12,602 nucleotides of DNA from an uncultured Bacteroidales bacterium. GTDB taxonomy: Bacteria > Bacteroidota > Bacteroidia > Bacteroidales > UBA932. Location: the NCBI GenBank assembly GCA_945983015.1, contig CAMFSN010000047.1:1-12602 (forward strand). The letters run 5' to 3'. This document shows positions 1-6,336 of this stretch, piece by piece. The translations under genes and the position numbers were made by a program. Numbering within the stretch: the stretch's first letter is position 1; each line of letters opens with the position of its first letter. The notes beneath the pieces were generated by a model. It was given only the letters and a program-made list of their open reading frames with translations, made no database searches and was not told the origin of the DNA.

Positions 1-270
1 GTCTACATAGGGACGGAAATCCTCATATTCCTTAGGACTTATCTTTTCCCTGTATCGGGCAATCAGTTCCTCGTCACTTCCGGCGGCAAGGATATAGTCA
101 AAATCGTGTTCTTTAGCAAAAGCAGTCTCACGATTATAAGTCAAAATGTCTCTTAGGGTATGGCAGGATGTCTCGAAAGGCTTTTTGAGGGCTTTGTCCA
201 TCTTGGCCTTATTCCCGCCGTCTTTAAGACTGAATAATAACTTAATGGCATTACCTACTATTTTCCCCAT
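1..270 (-). CDS. GH3-superfamily protein, N-terminal 90 residues (3' end outside window)
   Basis: The visible protein starts at ATG 268-270 on the minus strand and continues past the left edge. Its second half contains PFETSCHTLRDILTYNRETA followed by a segment ending YEDFRPYVD. This resembles the N-terminus of bacterial GH3-like (plant GH3 auxin-responsive family) adenylate-forming enzymes, where a TxFGKxYxF-type stretch is followed by a YEDxxPYV motif. GH3 proteins in plants join acyl acids to amino acids through acyl-adenylates; the bacterial role is not established to my knowledge. The catalytic ATP-binding motifs would lie outside the window, so they cannot be checked. The start overlaps the 3' end of the upstream exonuclease gene by 13 bp (258-270), which suggests co-transcription with dnaN and the exonuclease. 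The family call rests on pattern recognition of a short region only. Confidence 0.6.
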   Translation of the reverse strand, partial: MGKIVGNAIKLLFSLKDGGNKAKMDKALKKPFETSCHTLRDILTYNRETAFAKEHDFDYILAAGSDEELIARYREKISPKEYEDFRPYVD

Positions 271-1100
271 TTCAAACTCAAATTTTTAAGGCCATTTTCC
301 ATGGCGAATTCTTCTGCCAGTTTTGCGAACTGTTTCTTACTGTCCAGCATAAAAGAAGAACTCTGAATCCAATTGAAATAAGATTTTTCGCTCTGATATA
401 CCTCTCTGGCAGTCTTTCCCTTATGTTTGCCGAAGTTGATCACGGCCTCACCGTTTTCTCCTCTGACCAGAAGGCCAGCAAAGTCGATGTTTCTCTTATT
501 CGAGTAATTTGACAGGGAAGTCACATCGTTCACCAGAGTATCAGGGTATTTGTCAAGTTGGCCCTTAAGAACCTTATAAGTAGCAATGGTGTCCGCCTCA
601 GCAGTGTGGGCGTTGTCGAAATCCTCTCCGCCACAGTAGAAACGGTAAGCGGCTTTGAGATTTCTCGGTTCCATAGCGTGATAGATATTCTGCACGTCCA
701 CCATAAGTGGAGAATGCAGGTCCACATTCAACTGCTTCCCCGCCAGGGCGGCTCTTTCGAATTCCTCGGCAAGCATAGGAAGGTCGAATTTCGAAGAGTT
801 GAACCCGGCCAGGTCGCTGTTCTCCAGCCACTGAGCGACTTCATCCGCAACTTCAAAGAAGGTGGGACAATCCACAAGCATATCGTCAGTGACTCCATTT
901 ACTTTCGATGCTGCCGGATCAATAGGTCTCTGACAACCTTTTTCATAGTCCCAGGGCTTTATCTTCCAGGTCTTTACCTTGTCGGAACCATCAGGGAAGA
1001 CTTTTACAAAGCTGAGTTCTATGATGGAATCACAAGGAATATTCAGACCCGTACTTTCTATGTCAAAGAAAAGCAGGGGACGTTTCAGGTTTAGATTCAT
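258..1100 (-). CDS. DEDDh 3'-5' exonuclease (DnaQ/RNase T type) with C-terminal DUF3820-like domain
   Basis: This 280-residue protein has the full DEDDh exonuclease signature: ExoI FFDIESTGLN (D13, E15), ExoII GFNSSKFDLPML (D106) and ExoIII NAHTAEAD (H165, D170). Such domains bind two metal ions and remove nucleotides from 3' ends; family members proofread, repair or trim nucleic acids. After a linker, residues about 215-262 (VINFGKHKGKTAREVY and an aromatic FNWI stretch) resemble the small DUF3820 domain, which follows this exonuclease in other Bacteroidetes proteins as I recall. The last residues are LKNLSLKWGK; NLSLKW resembles a sliding-clamp binding motif. The gene begins 18 bases after the dnaN stop codon, so the two are probably co-transcribed. 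Substrate (DNA or RNA) is not determined by sequence. This is not clearly the polymerase III epsilon subunit, so no gene symbol is given. Confidence 0.88.
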   Translation of the reverse strand: MNLNLKRPLLFFDIESTGLNIPCDSIIELSFVKVFPDGSDKVKTWKIKPWDYEKGCQRPIDPAASKVNGVTDDMLVDCPTFFEVADEVAQWLENSDLAGFNSSKFDLPMLAEEFERAALAGKQLNVDLHSPLMVDVQNIYHAMEPRNLKAAYRFYCGGEDFDNAHTAEADTIATYKVLKGQLDKYPDTLVNDVTSLSNYSNKRNIDFAGLLVRGENGEAVINFGKHKGKTAREVYQSEKSYFNWIQSSSFMLDSKKQFAKLAEEFAMENGLKNLSLKWGK

Positions 1101-1118
1101 ATATCGTACACTTTATAG

Positions 1119-2237
1119 TTAGGATACCATTATAGGCATCAGGATTCCGCAGATCTTCTCGCTCTCACTTTCTTCCTCGGAAGGAACGATAAGGGCTGCT
1201 CTTCTGGCATCTGCAAACTTCATCACTACTGTCTCGCAGGTCATATTGCTGAGAATCTCGATGAGGAAACTGCTCTTGAATCCGATGCTTAGGCTGTCGC
1301 CATTATATTCGCAAGGCACTTTTTCATAAGCGGCGATGGCGAAACTCAAATCCTGGGCGGTGAGTTCCAGCAGGCCCTCAGACAGCTCGAATTTGATATG
1401 GTTGGAGGCTTTGTTAGCACACACGGCCACACGTTTCACTGTGTTCAGAAGCTGTACTCTGTCGATTTTCAAGATGTTTGAGTTATTCTGTGGAATAACG
1501 TCCCTATACTTAGGGTAGCGGCCTATGATCAGGCGGCAGATAAGAGTGGTGGCTCCGAATCTGAAGACTGCGGACGACTCGTCAAAATCCACGCTGACGC
1601 TCTCTATGTCCTTGCCAATGATGCTTTTAAGCACCATAGCCGGTTTCTTGTGAAGGATGAAGGAGGTCTTCTCAGGGCTTTTTAATTCCGTGTCTGTATA
1701 ACAGATAAGCTTATGGGAATCGGAAGCAACCAGAGTGCTGCTCTCTACGTTCAGATCGAAGAAAATACCGTTCATAGTCGGACGCATCTCGTCGTCAGCA
1801 GTGGCAAAGACGGTGGAAGTGATTCCATTTACCAGGGCCTGGGCAGGGAACACTATGTTCCTGGCATCGGCACATTTGTCTGAAATCTCAGGGTAGTCTT
1901 CAGCCGGATAATATGGAAGTGAGGAATTACCATTGCTCCAGATACATTCGAAAGAGCTCTCGGAAGAGGTCTTGATGCTGATAGGTTGATCCGGAAGGGA
2001 TTTAACCAGGTCTATCAGCTGGTGTGAAGGAACGGCGATGCAGCCTTCTTCCTGGACATCCACAGGAATGCCGGTGCGCAGCGTCAGCTCCATATCAGAG
2101 GCTGTAATCTCGAGTATCCCTTCGTTTACACGGAAGAGGAAGTTATCCAAGATAGGAAGGGCGGTTTTCGAAGGAATGGCCTTGGATACGTCCATCAAGC
2201 CTTTCAGAAGCTCAGCGCTAGATACATTGAATTCCAT
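1119..2237 (-). CDS. dnaN: DNA polymerase III beta subunit (sliding clamp)
   Basis: The 372-residue product matches the bacterial beta clamp in length and motifs. The clamp is a head-to-tail dimeric ring of three similar domains per subunit that encircles DNA, tethers the replicative polymerase and serves as docking site for repair and replication proteins. Visible landmarks include MEFNVSSAELLKGL at the N-terminus, ADDEMRPTMNGIFFDL and ASDSHKLICY in the second domain, GRYPKYRDVIP in the third, and the C-terminal GILMPIM stretch that forms part of the partner-binding pocket. I chose ATG 2235-2237 because the longer reading uses a TTG two codons upstream, while beta clamps normally begin with M-[KE]-F. 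The gene is the first of a leftward unit with the exonuclease 18 bases downstream, and it faces htrA across a 120-bp promoter region. Confidence 0.96.
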   Translation of the reverse strand: MEFNVSSAELLKGLMDVSKAIPSKTALPILDNFLFRVNEGILEITASDMELTLRTGIPVDVQEEGCIAVPSHQLIDLVKSLPDQPISIKTSSESSFECIWSNGNSSLPYYPAEDYPEISDKCADARNIVFPAQALVNGITSTVFATADDEMRPTMNGIFFDLNVESSTLVASDSHKLICYTDTELKSPEKTSFILHKKPAMVLKSIIGKDIESVSVDFDESSAVFRFGATTLICRLIIGRYPKYRDVIPQNNSNILKIDRVQLLNTVKRVAVCANKASNHIKFELSEGLLELTAQDLSFAIAAYEKVPCEYNGDSLSIGFKSSFLIEILSNMTCETVVMKFADARRAALIVPSEEESESEKICGILMPIMVS

Positions 2238-2357
2238 ATGCAATAATTTTTATCGTTCTCTTAAAAAACATTATTCGCACAAATGTACGAAAAAAACTCA
2301 AAACTATTGGCATACTATTTGACTTTATTACTGACCGGTTTGTAAATTACAATTTAA
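2238..2357. promoter_or_regulatory. Divergent promoter region between dnaN and htrA
   Basis: This AT-rich 120-bp gap is the only sizeable non-coding stretch in the window and must hold the promoters of both units. On the minus strand two exact matches to the Bacteroidetes -7 consensus TAnnTTTG are visible: TACATTTG (2287 down to 2280) and TAGTTTTG (2306 down to 2299). The first would place a dnaN start about 35 bases before the ATG. Neither has a convincing -33 TTTG at ideal spacing. On the plus strand TTTG occurs at 2318-2321 and 2339-2342, but the TA of the -7 element is missing, so the htrA promoter is not assigned. No operator or DnaA-box repeat stands out. Confidence 0.5.
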
Positions 2358-3734
2358 ATGATAAATAAAATGAAATCTTCTATTAAATCGATTCTAACGG
2401 CAGGGATGATAGTCATATCCACTGCCACTTTGTCAGCCCGTCCTCAGGACTATCCTGACTTTACCTATGCGGCAGAGTCTTCAGTGGAAGCTGTCGTATA
2501 TGTGGAAGTTACTATCAAAAGTACTCCTAACTCCCAACTGGCGGATCCTTTCTTCCAGTTTTTCTTCGGGGATGATTTCGCCCCTCAGCCTAGAGAGCGC
2601 AAGGGCAGCGGCTCCGGAGTTATCATTCGTCCTGACGGCTATATCGTAACTAACAACCACGTCATCGCCGATGCCACATCAGTGCGCGTGACCTTGAACA
2701 GTAACAAGTCCTACGATGCCACCATCATCGGCACCGATCCGGCCACTGACATAGCCCTTCTTAAGATAGAGGCCAATTCTCTGCCTTATCTGAGCTTCGC
2801 TGATTCGGACCAGCTGCGTATCGGAGAGTGGGTGCTGGCCATCGGTTCCCCATACGACCTGCGTTCTACCATCACGGCCGGAATTGTATCTGCCAAGGGT
2901 CGCTCAATGCCTAATTACAGGGGTGAATTCAAGGTTGAGTCCTTTATCCAGACCGATGCAGCCGTGAACCCTGGCAATTCAGGAGGCGCTCTCGTTAATA
3001 AAAAGGGAGAACTGGTCGGAATCAATACCGCCATCATTTCCCAGACTGGATCCTATTCTGGCTATTCTTTTGCCGTTCCTTCCAACATAGCCAGCAAGGT
3101 TGTGGCTGATCTTATAGACTTCGGTTCAGTGCGTAGGGCTCTGCTGGGAGTAACTATGAGAGCAGTTGATGAAAAAGTTGCGGACGATATGAAACTTTCT
3201 TCTTTAAATGGCGTATATATAGTTGAGGTTTCAAAGGGAAGCGCTGCCGATAAAGCTGGAATAAAGGAGGGTGACGTAATCCTTGAAGTGAATGGTAAAC
3301 AGGTTATTAACCCAGCTAACTTCCAGGAACTCGTGAACAGTTTCCATCCAGGTGATGTGGCTAATTTGAAACTCGCCAGGGGAAAGAACACTATGACGGT
3401 GAAAGTTACTTTCCTGGGAGATACCACTCAGACAGGCTATGCTTTCGAAGATGGGACTGTTTCCTTCTATGGAGCCACCTTGAAGGCTGCCGAAAAGGCT
3501 ACTCTGAACGATTTGAAGATCAAACACGGAGTGGAAGTGGTATCAGCCGGCAGAGGTAAATTGGCAGCCAGTGGCGTATGTGACGGAATGATTATCAGGT
3601 ATGTGGATAATCAGGCAGTGTCGAAACCTCAAGACGTGATAGATGCAGCGGCCAAGTCAAAGCAGCGTGCATTCATACTCGAGTGCATCACTCCGGCAGG
3701 TCGTTCCGTATTCTTCGCAGTGCCTAAGGAATAG
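2358..3734 (+). CDS. htrA: Periplasmic HtrA/DegP-family serine protease with two PDZ domains
   Basis: The 458-residue protein is an HtrA (Deg) protease, which degrades or refolds damaged envelope proteins. An N-terminal hydrophobic segment (residues about 9-25) followed by TLSA before R28 looks like a signal peptide with cleavage near residue 27, placing the protease in the periplasm. The trypsin-like domain carries the catalytic triad H101 (VTNNHVIAD), D131 (TDPATDIALLKI) and S208 (NPGNSGGAL). A first PDZ domain spans about 263-352, with SKGSAADKAGIKEGDVILEV at its core; a second, more diverged PDZ domain spans about 366-455. The loop rich in F and D (residues 62-76) is typical of the LA loop region in this phylum. 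Either M1 or M5 (ATG 2370) could be the start; both keep the signal peptide. rpoD follows after 15 bases. Confidence 0.94.
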   Translation: MINKMKSSIKSILTAGMIVISTATLSARPQDYPDFTYAAESSVEAVVYVEVTIKSTPNSQLADPFFQFFFGDDFAPQPRERKGSGSGVIIRPDGYIVTNNHVIADATSVRVTLNSNKSYDATIIGTDPATDIALLKIEANSLPYLSFADSDQLRIGEWVLAIGSPYDLRSTITAGIVSAKGRSMPNYRGEFKVESFIQTDAAVNPGNSGGALVNKKGELVGINTAIISQTGSYSGYSFAVPSNIASKVVADLIDFGSVRRALLGVTMRAVDEKVADDMKLSSLNGVYIVEVSKGSAADKAGIKEGDVILEVNGKQVINPANFQELVNSFHPGDVANLKLARGKNTMTVKVTFLGDTTQTGYAFEDGTVSFYGATLKAAEKATLNDLKIKHGVEVVSAGRGKLAASGVCDGMIIRYVDNQAVSKPQDVIDAAAKSKQRAFILECITPAGRSVFFAVPKE

Positions 3735-3749
3735 ACATTTTGACATATA

Positions 3750-4610
3750 ATGAGACAACTTAAAATTACAAAAAGCATCACCAACCGTGAGAGTGCATCT
3801 CTGGACAAGTATCTCCAGGAGATAGGTCGCGAGGAGTTGGTGTCTCCGGAAGAGGAAGTGGAATTGGCCCAGAGAATACGCCAGGGAGACCAGGTGGCTC
3901 TGGAGAAACTTACAAAGGCAAATCTGAGATTCGTGGTTTCTGTAGCCAAACAGTATCAGAATCAGGGACTTAGTCTTCCGGACTTGATAAACGAAGGAAA
4001 CTTGGGCTTGATAAAGGCCGCAGAGAAGTTCGATGAGACCCGTGGCTTCAAGTTCATTTCTTACGCCGTGTGGTGGATCAGGCAGAGCATTCTGCAGGCA
4101 TTGGCAGAACAGAGCCGAATAGTCAGGCTTCCACTGAACCAGGTGGGCTCCCTGAATAAGATAAACAAGGCACTGGGCCGCTTCGAGCAGGAAAACGAGA
4201 GACAGCCGAGCACAGCCGAATTGGCAGAGATGATAGATATTCCTAAGGAGAAGATCGACGATACTCTCAGGGTTTCCGGCCGTCACGTCAGTATGGACGC
4301 GCCTTTCGTGGAAGGAGAGGACAACTCCCTGCTGGACGTGCTTCCGAACGACGATTCGCCTATGGCGGACAGAGGTTTGAACAAGGAGTCGCTCAGCACT
4401 GAGATAGACAGGGCCCTGCAGATTCTTACCTCGAGGGAAAGGGAGATTATCAAATGCTTTTTCGGAATCGGTTGTCAGGAGATGACACTGGAGGAAATAG
4501 GTGAGAATCTGGACCTTACGAGGGAGAGAGTTCGTCAGATTAAGGAGAAGGCCATTCGCAAGTTGAAAAAACCTGCAGCCAGCAAGCTGCTTAAATCTTA
4601 CCTGGGCTGA
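3750..4610 (+). CDS. rpoD: Primary (housekeeping) RNA polymerase sigma factor, Bacteroidetes short form
   Basis: This 286-residue sigma-70 protein has regions 1.2 to 4.2 but no region 1.1 and no large non-conserved insert, which is the known form of the Bacteroidetes primary sigma factor. Region 1.2 begins at about S17 (LDKYLQEIG); region 2 spans about 51-121, with [13 protein letters not shown], the core-binding [13 protein letters not shown], and the promoter-melting and -7 recognition stretch [15 protein letters not shown] (100-114). Region 3 covers about 130-200, and region 4 (about 215-278) ends in the helix-turn-helix [17 protein letters not shown]. It directs RNA polymerase to TAnnTTTG-type promoters. 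The gene lies 15 bases after htrA and its TGA shares one base with the argS ATG (TGATG), which suggests translational coupling. No internal promoter is evident before it, but one inside htrA cannot be excluded. Confidence 0.96.
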   Translation: MRQLKITKSITNRESASLDKYLQEIGREELVSPEEEVELAQRIRQGDQVALEKLTKANLRFVVSVAKQYQNQGLSLPDLINEGNLGLIKAAEKFDETRGFKFISYAVWWIRQSILQALAEQSRIVRLPLNQVGSLNKINKALGRFEQENERQPSTAELAEMIDIPKEKIDDTLRVSGRHVSMDAPFVEGEDNSLLDVLPNDDSPMADRGLNKESLSTEIDRALQILTSREREIIKCFFGIGCQEMTLEEIGENLDLTRERVRQIKEKAIRKLKKPAASKLLKSYLG

Positions 4611-6334
4611 TGAACGCGGAGAAATGGCTGGCATCCAAGGCTTCAGAAGCCGTGGATGCGCTTTACGGGACCAAACTTGACACTGATAGTCTTCAGGTGT
4701 CCATTACCAGAAAAGAATTCGAGGGAGACTACACTTTGGTAGTCTTCCCTCTTCTTCGTATAAGTCGTCAGAGTCCTGAGGCTACAGGGCAGGCTATAGG
4801 GGAGTATCTGCTGGAACATAATCCGGAGCTGGGTTCCTTTAATGTAGTGAAGGGTTTCCTTAACTGCTGTCTTTCAGCTAGATATTGGAACGAGGAACTA
4901 TCCTCCATCATCTCCGATGAGAATTTCGGAGTACAGCCTTCCAATGGAAAGACCATTATGGTGGAGTTCTCTTCGCCTAACACTAACAAGCCTTTGCATC
5001 TGGGCCACGTCAGGAATAATCTCCTGGGCTCATCCGTATCGGATATCCTTAAGGCCGCCGGAAATAATGTCATCAAGGCTACCTTAGTGAATGATCGCGG
5101 AGTGCATATCTGCAAGAGTATGTATGCCTGGCAGAAGCGTTTCGACGGAGCCACTCCTTCGAGCCGTCATCAGAAGGGGGATCATCTGGTAGGAGACTGC
5201 TATGTGGAGTATGCTAAGATGGAAAAGGAGAACCCTGCAGTTCTGGACGAGGTGCATAAGATGCTGGTGGACTGGGAGAAGGGAGACCCTCAGGTGAGGG
5301 CTTTGTGGAAGATGATGAACGAGTGGGTCTTCGAAGGCTTCGACCAGACCTATAAGGCTTTGGGTATCAGTTTTGATAAGACTTACTATGAGTCTCAGAC
5401 TTATCTCTTGGGTAAGGAACTGGTAAAGAAGGGCTTGGATATGGGGGTCTTCGTGAAGGATCCGGACGGAAGCGTATGGTGCGACCTTACTGCCGATGGC
5501 TTGGACAGAAAGATTCTGCTTAGAAGTGACGGTACTTCAGTATATATTACCCAGGATTTGGGAACTGCCGAGAAAAGATTCGAGGAGAGTCATCTGGACT
5601 CTCAGGTCTATGTGGTCGGCAATGAGCAGGATTACCATTTCCAGGTGCTTAAGCTCATACTTAAGAAACTGGGCTTTGAGTGGGCGGACAGGATTTATCA
5701 CCTAAGCTATGGAATGGTGGAACTGCCTGAAGGAAAGATGAAAAGCCGTGAGGGTACGGTGGTGGATGCCGATGACCTGATAGAGAAGATGTATCAGGAG
5801 GCCAAGGCCACTTCCGAGGCTTCCGGAAAACTTGTGGATATGGCTGAGCAGGAGAAGGATGAACTGTATCATCAGATAGGACTTGGAGCCTTGAAGTATT
5901 TCATCCTGAAGGTGGACCCGAAGAAAACTATGCTATTCGACCCTAAGGAAAGCATCGATTTCAATGGTAACACCGGTCCTTTCATTCAGTATACTCACGC
6001 TCGTATCAAGAGCATACTCAGAAAGGCTGAGGATAAGTCGCTTGAATTGGCAGAGGACGTACAACTCTCGGCCAAAGAGCAGAGAATAGTGAAGTTGCTG
6101 AGCTCTTATCCTGCTAAGGTTCAGGAGGCTGCGGCTTCTTTCTCTCCTGCCTTGATTGCCAATTTTGCCTATGAGCTTGCCAAGGAGTTTAACCAGTATT
6201 ATCACGATACTGCGATTTTGAAGGAGACGGACTCCAAGTTGCTTTCTGCTCGACTTGTCCTCATATCTGCAGTGGCAAAGGTTTTGAGCAAGTCTATGGG
6301 CCTGCTGGGGATTCAGCTTCCTGATAGGATGTAA
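4610..6334 (+). CDS. argS: Arginyl-tRNA synthetase
   Basis: The 574-residue class I aminoacyl-tRNA synthetase charges tRNA-Arg with arginine using ATP in the cytoplasm. It shows the ArgS-specific N-terminal additional domain (about 1-95, with EFEGDYTLVVFPLL), the HIGH-type motif HLGH at residues 130-133 within NTNKPLHLGHVRNN, and the KMSKS-equivalent KMKSR at 376-380, the replaced motif usual in ArgS. The C-terminal DALR anticodon-binding domain covers about 455-574 and ends in MGLLGIQLPDRM, the normal ArgS terminus. The start codon overlaps the rpoD stop by one base. The radical SAM gene begins two bases after the argS TAA. Two strong hairpins fall in the first 145 bases of the reading frame (separate entries). 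Confidence 0.96.
   Translation: MNAEKWLASKASEAVDALYGTKLDTDSLQVSITRKEFEGDYTLVVFPLLRISRQSPEATGQAIGEYLLEHNPELGSFNVVKGFLNCCLSARYWNEELSSIISDENFGVQPSNGKTIMVEFSSPNTNKPLHLGHVRNNLLGSSVSDILKAAGNNVIKATLVNDRGVHICKSMYAWQKRFDGATPSSRHQKGDHLVGDCYVEYAKMEKENPAVLDEVHKMLVDWEKGDPQVRALWKMMNEWVFEGFDQTYKALGISFDKTYYESQTYLLGKELVKKGLDMGVFVKDPDGSVWCDLTADGLDRKILLRSDGTSVYITQDLGTAEKRFEESHLDSQVYVVGNEQDYHFQVLKLILKKLGFEWADRIYHLSYGMVELPEGKMKSREGTVVDADDLIEKMYQEAKATSEASGKLVDMAEQEKDELYHQIGLGALKYFILKVDPKKTMLFDPKESIDFNGNTGPFIQYTHARIKSILRKAEDKSLELAEDVQLSAKEQRIVKLLSSYPAKVQEAAASFSPALIANFAYELAKEFNQYYHDTAILKETDSKLLSARLVLISAVAKVLSKSMGLLGIQLPDRM
4631..4659 (+). other. Hairpin near the argS start codon
   Basis: Arms GCATCCA (4631-4637) and TGGATGC (4653-4659) pair perfectly. 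After a single A-G mismatch (4638, 4652) the inner arms GGCTT (4639-4643) and AAGCC (4647-4651) pair around the loop CAG. This makes 12 base pairs in 29 nt, starting 21 bases after the first base of the argS ATG, inside codons 8-17. No U-run follows, so it is not a terminator. A role in argS translation is inference only. Confidence 0.5.
4721..4751 (+). other. Second hairpin in the 5' part of argS
   Basis: GAGGGA and GACTAC (4721-4732) pair with GTAGTC (4739-4744) and TCCCTC (4746-4751) around a six-base loop. The only interruption is one bulged T (4745), so there are 12 base pairs in 31 nt. The segment encodes the conserved ArgS peptide EGDYTLVVFPL, so the pairing may partly reflect codon constraints. 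Whether it acts as an RNA element is unknown. Confidence 0.4.
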
Positions 6335-6336
6335 TT

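Noticed and set aside
558..1094. Plus-strand open frame of 178 codons opposite the exonuclease gene.
   Set aside because: The minus-strand exonuclease has intact catalytic motifs over the same span, while the plus-strand product is not recognisable.
3657..4634. Long minus-strand open frame of 325 codons opposite rpoD.
   Set aside because: It mirrors a highly conserved sigma factor gene; the translation shows no recognisable domain and is rich in residues expected from complementing rpoD codons.
5585..5603. 7-bp hairpin GAGAGTC/GACTCTC in argS.
   Set aside because: It is within chance expectation for the window and isolated from the two stronger 5' hairpins.
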